The notes beneath the pieces were generated by a model that saw nothing but the letters and a program-made list of their open reading frames with translations, made no database searches and was not told where the DNA came from. This document shows, in pieces, positions 9,084-18,203 of a stretch of 64,000 bases of DNA. The translations under genes and the position numbers were made by a program. The stretch is from Arthrobacter sp. AFG7.2 (GTDB lineage: Bacteria > Actinomycetota > Actinomycetes > Actinomycetales > Micrococcaceae), in assembly GCF_002892835.1 (NCBI RefSeq), contig NZ_PJMB01000004.1:186001-250000 (forward strand), read 5' to 3'. Position 1 is the first letter of the stretch. Each line of letters opens with the position of its first letter.

Positions 9084-9221
9084 ATGAGAAAGTTCCGCGA
9101 ATTCCTGTTGCCTTCGCAGGGCCGGCGCAGCAGCCGGAAGAAGTTCAACGAACCGCTGCTGGAAAAGCAGCGCGACGATGTCTTCGTCCTGATGCACCAG
9201 CAGATCGGCGGTACCCGGTAA
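9084..9221 (+). CDS. Putative 45-aa basic small protein with near-perfect Shine-Dalgarno
   Basis: ATG at 9084 is preceded by AAAGGAGGTGAT (9068-9079), complementary over 11 bases to the 3' end of bacterial 16S rRNA, with a 4-base spacer. The 45-codon frame begins MRKFREFLLPSQGRRSSRKK and ends with TAA at 9219-9221. The first half is basic and arginine/lysine-rich; the second half looks helical (NEPLLEKQRDDVFVLMHQQI). A strong GNRA-type hairpin follows 84 bases later, so a short dedicated transcript is likely. I do not recognise the family. Ribosome binding sites of this strength usually mark very highly translated genes. Confidence 0.65.
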   Translation: MRKFREFLLPSQGRRSSRKKFNEPLLEKQRDDVFVLMHQQIGGTR

Positions 9222-9304
9222 GAACAGCGCGGCCGCCGGGTAACCACGGACAGCCGCGGGCGAAGGACCGCAGCAGGAGCCACAATGATCAATGATGTTC
9301 CGGC

Positions 9305-9334
9305 CGGAGCCCACGCGGCGACGCGTGGGCTCCG
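9305..9334 (+). terminator. Long stem with GCGA tetraloop after the 45-aa small gene
   Basis: Perfect 13-bp stem (9305-9317 with 9322-9334) closed by a GNRA tetraloop GCGA. It has no U-tract, as is frequent for actinobacterial terminators. It lies between the small gene and the next start at 9382, so it may end the small transcript. Confidence 0.6.
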
Positions 9335-9381
9335 CATCCCTCGAACCGACGGGCCTTGGGTGACGGCGGTAAGCTCAAGCC

Positions 9382-10848
9382 ATGGAGGAGACCCAGCCCC
9401 CGGAGCATCGGGGAAGGCCGCGCCTGGTGGTGCCAAGCCGTAGCGATGTCCTGCTGAGGAACTTCACGGAGGTGGCAGGAGGTCCCCTCGGGTCCCGGAC
9501 CGCTCCCGGCCTGGTTTCCCCGGGTGTGTTCACCGTGGAACGGGTCCTGATTCTGCTGACGATACTGGCAGCCCTGGCAGGCATCCTGCTCAAGGGATAT
9601 TGCCGCGCCAACGGGTGGGAATCCCCCACGCAGTTTTACGCCACCTGCTACTCCGATTTCCCCGAACTCTTCCGGACCCGCGGCCTGGCAGAGGGGCAGT
9701 TTCCTGTCCTGGCCAGCGGAAGCCAATTTGAGTACCCGGTCCTGATAGCCCTGATAGCGGGAGTAACAGCCTGGCTGGTACCCGGGACCGAAGTGTCAGA
9801 CGCCCGGGTGCTGGCTTACTTCGACATCAATGCTGCCCTTGTGGCCGTTGCTGTTGTGGCTACGGTCCTTGCCACCGCGCGGACGTCCAGCCGCCGGCCA
9901 TGGGACGCAGCCATGGTGGCCCTGGCGCCGGGCATAATTCTTGCCGGCACCATCAACTGGGACCTCTGGGCGGTGGCCCTGCTTGCCCTGGCCATGTACT
10001 TTTTCTCCCGGGACCAGCTGGTGCTGGCCGGAGTCTTCATCGGGCTCGCGACGGCTGTGAAACTGTACCCGCTGCTTATCCTGGGAGCCATACTCCTGCT
10101 TGCACTGCGGACCGGGCGCTTCCAACCCCTGCTGAAAACGGCGGGGGCTGCCGCCATCACCTGGGCCGCCGTCAACCTTCCCTTCGCAGCTGCAAATCCC
10201 TCCGGGTGGGCCTACTTCTTCCAGTTTTCAGCCGACCGCGACGCCGGGTACAGCTCTCCGTGGTTTGCCTACAACCTGGTGCTCAACCGCCTGAGGGGGC
10301 AGGAGCTCACCGGGGCTACCGTCGACCTGTTGGCTCCCGGCCTCTTTATCCTGGCCTGCGTCATCATTGCCGTCATTGCCTTGACCGCCCCGCGGCGGCC
10401 GCGCCTGGCCCAGTTGGCCTTCCTGATTGTGGCGGCCTTCATCCTCACCAATAAGGTCTACTCGCCGCAGTTTGTCGTCTGGCTGGTCCCGCTCCTGGCG
10501 CTGGCGAGGCCGCGGTGGCGGGACTTCCTGATCTGGCAGGGCATCGAAGGCCTGCACTGGGCCGCGGTATGGATGTACCTTGGACAGGTGACCAGCGCAG
10601 GTTCTTCCCAGCACAACCTGGATATGCCCTATTACGTCCTTGCCGTGGCGGCGCACATGGCGGCCGTTGCGTACCTCATGGCCAGGGTGACATGGGACAT
10701 CTACGACCCCAACTACGATCCCATCCGCCGGCACCACCTGGATGATCCCCATGGCGGACCCTTCACCGGGGCCCCGGACCGGTTCCGGCTGAACGTCCGC
10801 CGCTCCGCCCTCTCCGCGCGTCCGCACAAAGTCGCGGCCGATGCCTGA
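9382..10848 (+). CDS. GT-C type polytopic membrane glycosyltransferase (GT87/DUF2029-like)
   Basis: A 488-aa membrane protein with about 10-12 transmembrane segments, the first near residues 52-72. A large extracytoplasmic loop (CRANGWESPTQFYATCYSD) precedes FEYPVL, as in polyprenyl-phosphate-sugar-dependent mannosyltransferases of the GT-C fold. TAVKLYPLLIL and NKVYSPQFVVWLVPLL are also typical of this family. Mycobacterium has a similar protein (Rv0051) just upstream of rpsF (known). It overlaps the next gene by eight bases, suggesting one operon. The sugar and acceptor are unknown. Confidence 0.78.
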   Translation: MEETQPPEHRGRPRLVVPSRSDVLLRNFTEVAGGPLGSRTAPGLVSPGVFTVERVLILLTILAALAGILLKGYCRANGWESPTQFYATCYSDFPELFRTRGLAEGQFPVLASGSQFEYPVLIALIAGVTAWLVPGTEVSDARVLAYFDINAALVAVAVVATVLATARTSSRRPWDAAMVALAPGIILAGTINWDLWAVALLALAMYFFSRDQLVLAGVFIGLATAVKLYPLLILGAILLLALRTGRFQPLLKTAGAAAITWAAVNLPFAAANPSGWAYFFQFSADRDAGYSSPWFAYNLVLNRLRGQELTGATVDLLAPGLFILACVIIAVIALTAPRRPRLAQLAFLIVAAFILTNKVYSPQFVVWLVPLLALARPRWRDFLIWQGIEGLHWAAVWMYLGQVTSAGSSQHNLDMPYYVLAVAAHMAAVAYLMARVTWDIYDPNYDPIRRHHLDDPHGGPFTGAPDRFRLNVRRSALSARPHKVAADA

Positions 10849-12289
10849 CGTTACGGTAGTTGGGGCGGGACCCAACGGACTGGCAGCCGCGGCAGTGATG
10901 GCACGCGCAGGGCTCTCGGTGGAAGTCTTCGAAGCGGCCCCGGTCATCGGCGGCGGAACCCGCACCGCAGAACTGATGCAGCCGGGACACTTCCACGACG
11001 TCTGTTCCGCAGTGCATCCGATGGCCCTGGCGTCCCCCTTCTTCCGCGCCTTCGAACTGTCCCGCCGGGTGGATTTGGTTTCTCCCGCGCTGTCCTACGG
11101 ATCACCGCTGGACGGCGGACGGTCCGCCCTTGCTTACCGGTCCCTCGACCGGACAGCAGCAGGGCTGGGGCGGGACGGTGCGGCCTACCGCAAGCTGATG
11201 GCTCCCCTTGTCCGGAACATCGACGACGTCATGGACTTCACGCAGAACCAACTCTTCCGCCTCCCCCGGAACCCTCTGGCAGCGGGGATCTTCGGCTTGC
11301 GGACCGTGGAGCAAGGTTCGGGGCTCTGGAACGCCAGGTTCCGCGAAGAATCCGCTCCGGCCCTGCTCACCGGCGTCGCTGCCCACGCCGTGTCCCACCT
11401 GCCATCGCTTGCTGCCTCCGGAGCAGGACTGATGCTCGGAGCACTGGGCCACGCAGAAGGGTGGCCCATTCCGCTAGGTGGTTCCGCTGCCATTGCCGCC
11501 GCCCTGGCACAGGACATTGAGGCGCACGGCGGAGTCTTCCATACAAACGCCCCCGTAAACCGGTTGGCGGATCTTCCGCCTGCGCGTGCCACTCTCCTGG
11601 ATGTAGCACCCCGCGGCCTGGCGGACATGGCCGGTGACCTGCTTCCGGACCGCTACCGCCGGGCGCTGGAAACTTTCCGCTATGGGAACGGCTCGTGCAA
11701 GGTGGACTTCATCCTGTCCGGCCCCGTGCCATGGACGGCTGCAGAACTGGCGGATGCCGGAACAGTGCATGTGGGCGGGACCCGGGCGGAGGTGGCTTAC
11801 GCGGAAAATGAGGTGATCGGCGGCCGCCACCCCGAGCGGCCCTACGTGCTGGTGGCCCAGCCCTCGCGCTTCGATGGTGGCCGGGCTCCCGCCGGCCGCC
11901 ACACCCTGTGGACCTACTGCCATGTTCCTGCCGGTTCAACCAAGGACATGAAAGAGGCCATTACCGCCCAAATCGAGCGCTTCGCCCCCGGCTTCAGGGA
12001 CCTTGTGCTGGACGTAAACGTGGTGACGGCAGCTCAGTTGGCGGAGTACAACCGGAACTACGTTGGCGGGGATTTCAGTGCCGGCACGATGGATCTTCGC
12101 GGCCTGGTCCAGCGGCCCGTGGTGTCACGCCACCCGTGGCGCACTCCCATCCGGGGCGTCTACCTGTGCTCTTCCTCCACGCCGCCCGGGCCCGGCGTTA
12201 CCGGTATGCCGGGCTTCCACGCTGCGACATATGCCTTGAAAGACATCTTCCAGTTGCCTGTTCCGATGCTGGGCCTCAACAACCCGTAG
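10841..12289 (+). CDS. FAD-dependent oxidoreductase, phytoene desaturase/PYROXD2-like
   Basis: A 482-aa flavoprotein. An N-terminal Rossmann motif (VVGAGPNGLAAAAVMARAG, residues about 5-23) binds FAD. The end of the protein has the conserved stretch PPGPGVTGMPGFHAA found in phytoene-desaturase-related enzymes. The PxHPMALASPFFRAF region near residue 65 is typical of the branch often annotated as NAD(P)/FAD-dependent oxidoreductase. No carotenoid genes lie nearby, so a carotenoid role is not supported. The start overlaps the preceding membrane protein gene by eight bases. Confidence 0.8.
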   Translation: MPDVTVVGAGPNGLAAAAVMARAGLSVEVFEAAPVIGGGTRTAELMQPGHFHDVCSAVHPMALASPFFRAFELSRRVDLVSPALSYGSPLDGGRSALAYRSLDRTAAGLGRDGAAYRKLMAPLVRNIDDVMDFTQNQLFRLPRNPLAAGIFGLRTVEQGSGLWNARFREESAPALLTGVAAHAVSHLPSLAASGAGLMLGALGHAEGWPIPLGGSAAIAAALAQDIEAHGGVFHTNAPVNRLADLPPARATLLDVAPRGLADMAGDLLPDRYRRALETFRYGNGSCKVDFILSGPVPWTAAELADAGTVHVGGTRAEVAYAENEVIGGRHPERPYVLVAQPSRFDGGRAPAGRHTLWTYCHVPAGSTKDMKEAITAQIERFAPGFRDLVLDVNVVTAAQLAEYNRNYVGGDFSAGTMDLRGLVQRPVVSRHPWRTPIRGVYLCSSSTPPGPGVTGMPGFHAATYALKDIFQLPVPMLGLNNP

Positions 12290-12358
12290 CCAAAACGCAA
12301 CACTTTCCAGCCTTACCTGTGGCGCGTGCCACCGGGTTGGACGGGTGATAATGGCCGG

Positions 12359-14347
12359 ATGGGGAAATCAACAAAACTTTCTGTTGCCGTAGCTGTGCTC
12401 GTTCTGGGAACCTCCCTGGTGGCCTGCGACGACGGCAGGAGCGGGGCAGAAACCGCAGCTCAGCAGTTGGCCACCGCCGTTTCAGCACTGGATGTGGGGC
12501 CGGTGGCTTTTGAAGGCAAAGATGCCGCTGCCGCCAACGACCAGGTGCGAAGTGTGTTTGCGGCACTGGATCCACAAAAGCCGGCAGTCGAAGCAGGCGA
12601 GGTCACTCTTGACGGTGACAATGCCTCAGCCCCGCTGAACTACACCTGGACATTCGGCGAGGCGGAGTGGAAGTACACTGTCCCGGCGAAATTCAAGAAG
12701 ATGGGGGACAAGTGGCTGACGGTGTGGGATCCAGCCACCCTGGTGCCCGGGCTGGCGGACAGTGAGATCGTGACCAAGGGCTCCCAGTCACCACAGCGGG
12801 CAGACATCCTGGGGGCAGGGGACGTTCCCCTGGTCACGTACCGGCCGGTGGTGAACGTCGGCATCGACAAGCCGCAGCTGGGCGCCGCCGAGCCTGCAGA
12901 CGCTGCAACCAGACTTGCCACCCTCGTTGGGGTGGATCCGGCAGGTTACGTCCAGCAGGTACAGGCTGCCGGTGCTGAAGCTTTTGTTTCAGCGATCACC
13001 CTCCGCGACGAAGGCCGCACCATTACCAACGAGCAGATCGCGGCGATTCCGGGAGCCCGGGCAATCCCGGCCTCAATGCCGTTGGCTCCCAGCCGCACGT
13101 TTGCCCGCGCCGTCCTTGGCACCGTCGGCGAGGCTACTGCTGAACAGATCGAAGCCTCCGAGGGTGCCCTGACCGCCGGCGACGTGACCGGCATCGGCGG
13201 CCTGCAGCAGCAGTACGACGAACAGCTCCGGGGGACGGACGCCGTCGTGATCCGCGCGCAGCGCGCCGACCTGACCCGTGAACAGATCCAGTCCTCGGCC
13301 ACCGACCCCCGGCGGGTGCTCTTCCAGGTAGCGCCTACTGCCGGCACTCCGCTGAAGACCACCATCGACCCGAAGCTGCAGTCGCTGGCGGAAAGCACCC
13401 TGGAAGATGTAGGCCCGGCGTCCGCCCTTGTTGCTCTACGCCCTTCCAGCGGTGCCGTCCTGGCCGTGGCCTCGGGTCCCGGCAGCAACGGCTACAACAC
13501 GGCGATGCTGGGCCAGTACGCGCCCGGTTCCATCTTCAAGATGGTTGACTCCCTGGCCATGTTCCGTAACGGCCTGACTCCCGATTCAAAGGTTGAGTGC
13601 ACACCGACGCTGACAGTCGATGGACGCACCTTCAAGAACGCCGAGGGTTACCCCGAAGGATCGCTGGGCTCAGTCACCCTCCGGGACGCCTTCGCGCACT
13701 CCTGCAATACTGCGTTCATCGCGGCCCGGGACACTGTTTCGCAGGGACAGCTTGAAGCCGCCGCCCTGGCCATGGGCATCGCCGTCGAAGCACCGTCGCT
13801 GGGCGCTGAAGCGTTCCTGGGGTCTGTCCCCGGCGAGGCGGCAGGCACGGAGCACGCCGCCTCCATGATCGGGCAGGGCAAGGTACTGCTCTCTCCCCTG
13901 GCCGCAGCCATGATGGCCGGTTCCGTCGCCAAGGGTGCGCCCGTGTCACCCCAGCTGGTGATCAATCCCGACGGCGGCGCCGCGGCGGCCGGCACGACGA
14001 GCGGTTCCACGGCGCCCGCGGCACAGCCCTCCGCGACGGCAACGGCAGAAGCACCCACCACTGCCTCCAGTGAGCCCATTACCGCAGCGGAAGCTGCCTC
14101 CCTGGCTGACATGATGCGGGCCGTGGTGACCTCCGGTCACGCGGGTTTCCTTTCCAGCGTCCCCGGGGCTCCCGTTGGAGCAAAAACCGGGACGGCCGAG
14201 TTCGGCAAGGAGACTCCCCCGAAGACCCACGCATGGATTGTTGCTGTCCACGGCGACCTCGCAGTGGCCGTATTCGTGGAGGACGGCGGATTGGGTGCCA
14301 CCACATCGGGTCCGCTGCTGAAGGAGTTCCTCACCGCAGCCGGATAG
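12359..14347 (+). CDS. Lipoprotein-type class B penicillin-binding protein (MecA-like N-terminal domain)
   Basis: Transpeptidase of 662 aa that cross-links peptidoglycan outside the membrane. The signal peptide ends in the lipobox L-V-A-C with Cys23, so it should be lipid-anchored rather than held by an uncleaved helix. An NTF2/MecA_N-like domain (about 28-130) and a dimerisation domain follow. The transpeptidase has all three motifs: S391-I-F-K394, S448-C-N450 and K609-T-G-T. A low-complexity Ala/Thr insertion lies near residues 540-575. The ATG at 12359 is chosen over a GTG at 12326 because it places the signal peptide at the N-terminus. It resembles penicillin-binding lipoproteins annotated in actinobacteria. 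Confidence 0.88.
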   Translation: MGKSTKLSVAVAVLVLGTSLVACDDGRSGAETAAQQLATAVSALDVGPVAFEGKDAAAANDQVRSVFAALDPQKPAVEAGEVTLDGDNASAPLNYTWTFGEAEWKYTVPAKFKKMGDKWLTVWDPATLVPGLADSEIVTKGSQSPQRADILGAGDVPLVTYRPVVNVGIDKPQLGAAEPADAATRLATLVGVDPAGYVQQVQAAGAEAFVSAITLRDEGRTITNEQIAAIPGARAIPASMPLAPSRTFARAVLGTVGEATAEQIEASEGALTAGDVTGIGGLQQQYDEQLRGTDAVVIRAQRADLTREQIQSSATDPRRVLFQVAPTAGTPLKTTIDPKLQSLAESTLEDVGPASALVALRPSSGAVLAVASGPGSNGYNTAMLGQYAPGSIFKMVDSLAMFRNGLTPDSKVECTPTLTVDGRTFKNAEGYPEGSLGSVTLRDAFAHSCNTAFIAARDTVSQGQLEAAALAMGIAVEAPSLGAEAFLGSVPGEAAGTEHAASMIGQGKVLLSPLAAAMMAGSVAKGAPVSPQLVINPDGGAAAAGTTSGSTAPAAQPSATATAEAPTTASSEPITAAEAASLADMMRAVVTSGHAGFLSSVPGAPVGAKTGTAEFGKETPPKTHAWIVAVHGDLAVAVFVEDGGLGATTSGPLLKEFLTAAG

Positions 14348-14367
14348 CCTTTGTCCGGTTATCCGGC
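14339..14367 (+). terminator. Hairpin at the end of the penicillin-binding protein gene
   Basis: Eight-base inverted repeat GCCGGATA / TATCCGGC includes the TAG stop region and could act as a terminator before the ABC-F gene. No U-tract follows. Confidence 0.45.
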
Positions 14368-14436
14368 AGTCCACGCCGTGCGGGCCTGCAGACCCGGAAC
14401 AAAGCGCTTTGCCGGGCGCGTGGGAGGATGGAAGAC

Positions 14437-16119
14437 GTGGCCCATATTGACGTTTCCGGTATCGATTACTTCCTCTCCGACGGCACACAGCTGCTCAACG
14501 GTGTGACCTTCAAGGTTCTGGACGGTACCAAGACCGCCCTGATCGGGCCCAACGGCACCGGCAAAACAACCCTCTTCCGAATCATCTCCGGTGACCTCAC
14601 TCCGGATGAGGGCGTGATTGGGCGGTCCGGAAATATGGGCATCATGAGGCAGTTCGTGGGCCAGGTCCGGGACGGTTCCACGGTCCGCGACCTGCTGGTG
14701 TCCGCCGCTCCTCCGGCTTTGGCGGCAGCGGCGCACGAGGTGGACGACGCCGAGCTGGCCATGGTGGAGCACGACGACGAGCCCAGCCAAATGCGCTATG
14801 CCCAGGCCATCGTGGACTGGGGAGATGCAGGCGGTTACGACGTCGAAACGGTCTGGGACGAGGTGTGCATGGCCGCGCTGGGACTCCCTTTCGACCGCGC
14901 GCAGCACCGCCCGGCGTCGAGCCTTTCCGGCGGGGAACAAAAGCGGCTGGTGCTGGAAGCGCTGTTTGCGGGCCCGGACGACCTGCTGCTGCTGGACGAG
15001 CCGGACAACTATTTGGACGTGCCGGGCAAGCGCTGGCTCGAGGACAAGCTGAATGAGTCCAAAAAGACGGTCTTTTTCATTAGCCACGACCGTGAACTCC
15101 TGAATAACGCTGCAGGACGGATCGTCACGCTGGAGCCCGGGATCAACGGCGCCGGAGCGTGGGTCCATGGTGGCGGATTCGGCTCCTACGTGGAGGCCAG
15201 GGCGGACCGGAACGCCCGCTTTGAGGAACTGCGCAAACGGTGGGACGAGGAGCACGTCAAGCTCAAGGAACTCGTCAACATGTACAAGAACAAGGCCGCT
15301 TTCCGCTCGGATATGGCGAACCGGTACCACGCGGCCCAGACGCGGCTGGCGAAATTCCTGGAAATCGGGCCACCCGAGGCGCTGCCCATTGAGCAGAACG
15401 TCCAGATGAGGCTCAAGGGCGGAAGGACCGCCAAACGCGCGGTCGTCGCGGAACAGCTTGAGCTGACCGGGCTGATGAAACCCTTCTCCACAGAAATCTG
15501 GTTCGGTGACCGGGTGGGTGTCCTGGGCTCCAACGGCTCGGGCAAGTCGCACTTCCTCCGGCTCCTGGCCACGGGCGGCACCGATCCTGAGCGCGAGCAC
15601 CTGCCCGTCTCCGATGTGGAGATTGCGGACGTGCCGCATGAGGGAACCGTGAAACTTGGGGCAAGGATCCGTCCCGGGTTCTTTGCGCAGACCCACGTCC
15701 GGCCGGACCTCCTGGGCAAGACGCTCCTCGAAATCCTGCACCGTGGCGATGAGCACCGGTCCGGCCTGGGCCGGGAGGCGGCAGCGGGGGCACTGGACGG
15801 CTATGGGCTCGCGGGACAGTCCGAACAAAAGTATGAGTCCCTTTCGGGCGGCCAGCAGGCGCGGTTCCAGATCCTGCTGCTGCAACTGTCCGGTGCCACC
15901 CTGCTGTTGCTCGACGAGCCCACGGACAACCTGGACCTGCACTCGGCCGAAGCCCTGGAACGGGCCATCGACCACTTCGAAGGAACAGTCCTCGCAGTGA
16001 CCCACGACCGCTGGTTCGCACGGACTTTCGACCGGTTCCTGGTATTTGGATCCGACGGCAAGGTGTACGAGTCTGCGCAGCCGGTGTGGGACGAGAAGCG
16101 CGTGGAGCGCGTCCGCTGA
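14437..16119 (+). CDS. ABC-F family ATPase
   Basis: A soluble protein of 560 aa with two ABC ATPase domains and no membrane segments, the mark of ABC-F translation or antibiotic-resistance factors. Domain 1 has GPNGTGKTT (37-45), signature LSGGEQKR and LLLLDEPDNYLD. Domain 2 has GSNGSGKSH, LSGGQQARF and LLLLDEPTDNLD. A charged linker between them (about 245-320) is the usual ribosome-contacting arm. In domain 2 the last Walker A position is His rather than Ser/Thr. The GTG at 14437 is preferred over the ATG at 14428 because GGGAGG sits nine bases before it. Confidence 0.9.
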   Translation: MAHIDVSGIDYFLSDGTQLLNGVTFKVLDGTKTALIGPNGTGKTTLFRIISGDLTPDEGVIGRSGNMGIMRQFVGQVRDGSTVRDLLVSAAPPALAAAAHEVDDAELAMVEHDDEPSQMRYAQAIVDWGDAGGYDVETVWDEVCMAALGLPFDRAQHRPASSLSGGEQKRLVLEALFAGPDDLLLLDEPDNYLDVPGKRWLEDKLNESKKTVFFISHDRELLNNAAGRIVTLEPGINGAGAWVHGGGFGSYVEARADRNARFEELRKRWDEEHVKLKELVNMYKNKAAFRSDMANRYHAAQTRLAKFLEIGPPEALPIEQNVQMRLKGGRTAKRAVVAEQLELTGLMKPFSTEIWFGDRVGVLGSNGSGKSHFLRLLATGGTDPEREHLPVSDVEIADVPHEGTVKLGARIRPGFFAQTHVRPDLLGKTLLEILHRGDEHRSGLGREAAAGALDGYGLAGQSEQKYESLSGGQQARFQILLLQLSGATLLLLDEPTDNLDLHSAEALERAIDHFEGTVLAVTHDRWFARTFDRFLVFGSDGKVYESAQPVWDEKRVERVR

Positions 16120-16140
16120 TGCAGGTCTCTCCCGCATGAC

Positions 16141-16174
16141 TGATTAACTGATCACCAATTGCTATCATTTGATC
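16141..16174 (+). promoter_or_regulatory. Leaderless-type promoter of the DeoR regulator gene
   Basis: An A/T-rich patch holds TATCAT (16163-16168), a good -10 hexamer six bases before the ATG at 16175. This implies that the transcript starts at or next to the start codon. Two TGATCA palindromes (16149-16154 and 16170-16175) flank it and could be an autoregulatory operator. Confidence 0.5.
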
Positions 16175-16948
16175 ATGAAGACCGACGAGCGGCACCGGCG
16201 CATTGCTGAGATCCTCCGGGAACGGTCCGAGGTAACGGTGGATGAACTGACGGTTGCCTGCGAGGCCTCGGGCGCTACGATCCGGCGGGACCTTGAGGTC
16301 CTGGCGGGCAACGGAGTCCTCCGGCGGGTGCATGGCGGCGCGCGCAGCCTGATTGGACGCGGGGAGAATCCCGGTTACGGGCAGCGGGAGCTGGAGGACC
16401 AGGAGACGAAGAAACGCATTGCCGCCGCGGTGGCACGGCTCCTCCAGGAACGGGAACACGTCTGGTTGGACAGCGGAAGCACCGCCACGGAGGTGGCACG
16501 GGCACTGAGCGGCAAGGACCTTACCGTTATGCCCATGTCGATGCGGTCGCTCACCGTGCTCACTGCCGACGAGGCCACTGCCGGGGTGCGGCCAGGCCTG
16601 CTGTTGCCGGGCGGAAGCCTTGTCCCTGGCGAACTGAGCTTCCGCGGTCCACTGGCAGAATCTAACATCCGCTCCCTGCGCTTCGACACTGCGGTTGTGA
16701 CGCCGTGCGCAGTGGACCTCAAGGACGGACTCCTCGCCCATGACCTCGACGATGCGGCGGTAAAACGCGCAGGCCTGGAATCTGCCGGGCGGGTAGTGGT
16801 GGCCGCGTCCGCATCCAAGTGGGATGCGCACGCGCGGGCACTGGTATCAGGCCTGGCGCGGGTGGATGTTTTAGTAACAAACAAAATTTTCAGCGCCGAA
16901 GAACGCGCGCACCTCGACAAATACTCCCTGGAAGTAGTCACTGTATGA
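16175..16948 (+). CDS. DeoR family transcriptional regulator
   Basis: A 257-aa repressor-type regulator of sugar metabolism. The N-terminal winged helix-turn-helix reads RHRRIAEILRERSEVTVDEL and ATIRRDLEVLAGNG, then RRVHGGA, the DeoR signature. The C-terminal sugar-phosphate-sensing domain (DeoRC) has DSGSTATEVARAL and the VVVAASASKWD stretch. Its stop overlaps the start of the MFS gene (ATGA), so the two are translated together, and it probably controls that transporter in response to a phosphorylated sugar (inference). No classical leader or ribosome binding site is seen. Confidence 0.9.
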   Translation: MKTDERHRRIAEILRERSEVTVDELTVACEASGATIRRDLEVLAGNGVLRRVHGGARSLIGRGENPGYGQRELEDQETKKRIAAAVARLLQEREHVWLDSGSTATEVARALSGKDLTVMPMSMRSLTVLTADEATAGVRPGLLLPGGSLVPGELSFRGPLAESNIRSLRFDTAVVTPCAVDLKDGLLAHDLDDAAVKRAGLESAGRVVVAASASKWDAHARALVSGLARVDVLVTNKIFSAEERAHLDKYSLEVVTV

Positions 16949-18138
16949 GCATCAACACGGGCACGGCGCAGCATGCTGGACTGAAAGCGGCCGCAGCGGC
17001 CACCTTCGTGGTCTTTGGAATCAACGGTCTCGTCTTCGCAAGCTGGGCCGCCAGGATCCCTGCCGTCACCGAGACCCTGGAGATCACCTCCGGGCAGATG
17101 GGCACCCTGCTGCTGTGCACCGCCATAGGGTCACTGCTGGCCTTGCCCACTGCAGGACTGGTGGTGGGCAGGATCGGCACCGCCAACACGGCTCGCTTTG
17201 GTGGCGTGCTGGCCGCCCTGGCGGGAGTCGGAATTGCCTGGTCGCTCTCGGCTGCCTCCATCCCCGCCACGGGCGTTGCGCTGTTCTTCTTCGGGATAGC
17301 GATCGGCCTGTGGGACGTCTCCCAGAACATCGAGGGTGCCGACGTGGAGCACAAGCTGCGGCGCACCATCATGCCGCAGTTCCACGCAGCCTTCAGCGGC
17401 GGCGCCTTTATTGGCGCACTGATCGGCGCGGGACTTTCCAATGTGGGCGTCGGTTTGCCCCTGCACCTGCTGGTCATCGCCGGGCTTGTGGCCGTGGTGA
17501 TGCTCGTTGCACCGCGATACTTCCTGCCCCACGCACCGGCGGCCACAGCGGAGGGAGAACCTCAAACAGTCAAGGGCACCTCAGCCTGGCGTGACAGCCG
17601 GACACTGCTCATCGGCGTCGTGGTCCTGGGAGCCACCCTCACGGAGGGGGCGGGAAATGACTGGATCGCGAAAGCGTCGGTGGATGGGCTGGGTACTTCC
17701 GAGTCCACAGGAGCCCTGATGTTTGCCCTGTTCGTGCTCGCCATGACGGCCATGCGGTTCTTCGGCGGACGGGTCATCGACACGTACGGACGCGTTGCCG
17801 TTCTGAGGGCGAGCATGGCTGCCGCGGCGGCGGGACTGTGCCTCTTTGTACTCGCCGGAAACGTCTGGCTGGCTGCAGTGGGGGCCGCACTGTGGGGCGT
17901 CGGAGCCGCGCTGGCATTCCCCATGGGCATGTCTGCTGCTGCCGACGATCCTAAGCATGCCGCAGCACGGGTTTCTGTTGTATCCACGCTGGGGTATATA
18001 TCCTTCCTTGCCGGACCGCCCCTGTTGGGTTACCTCGGTGACCTGACGGGCATCCACCTGGCGCTCCTGGCTATCCTTGCGCCGATCCTCCTCGCCCTGG
18101 TACTGGCAGGAGCAGCCAAACCCCTCAAGGTGGCATAA
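16945..18138 (+). CDS. MFS transporter, YbjJ-like
   Basis: A 397-aa secondary transporter with about 12 membrane segments. The first segment reads FVVFGINGLVFASWAARIPA, typical of the YbjJ-like branch of the major facilitator superfamily. A cytoplasmic loop near residues 190-210 separates the two six-helix halves, and the second half has MRFFGGRVIDTYGR, a loop-8/9 MFS motif. It is coupled by ATGA overlap to the DeoR regulator. The substrate is unknown; a sugar or sugar derivative is likely from the regulator type (inference). Confidence 0.85.
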   Translation: MSINTGTAQHAGLKAAAAATFVVFGINGLVFASWAARIPAVTETLEITSGQMGTLLLCTAIGSLLALPTAGLVVGRIGTANTARFGGVLAALAGVGIAWSLSAASIPATGVALFFFGIAIGLWDVSQNIEGADVEHKLRRTIMPQFHAAFSGGAFIGALIGAGLSNVGVGLPLHLLVIAGLVAVVMLVAPRYFLPHAPAATAEGEPQTVKGTSAWRDSRTLLIGVVVLGATLTEGAGNDWIAKASVDGLGTSESTGALMFALFVLAMTAMRFFGGRVIDTYGRVAVLRASMAAAAAGLCLFVLAGNVWLAAVGAALWGVGAALAFPMGMSAAADDPKHAAARVSVVSTLGYISFLAGPPLLGYLGDLTGIHLALLAILAPILLALVLAGAAKPLKVA

Positions 18139-18203
18139 CAGGGAGCCCATGTCGCGCCAAGGATCCGGGATTCCGGCATTCCTCCTGAAGGTAGGGTGAT
18201 GGA

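Noticed and set aside
14233..14436. Longer ABC-F protein starting inside the penicillin-binding protein gene
   Set aside because: The extra residues are arginine-rich shadow sequence; a proper ribosome site precedes the GTG at 14437.
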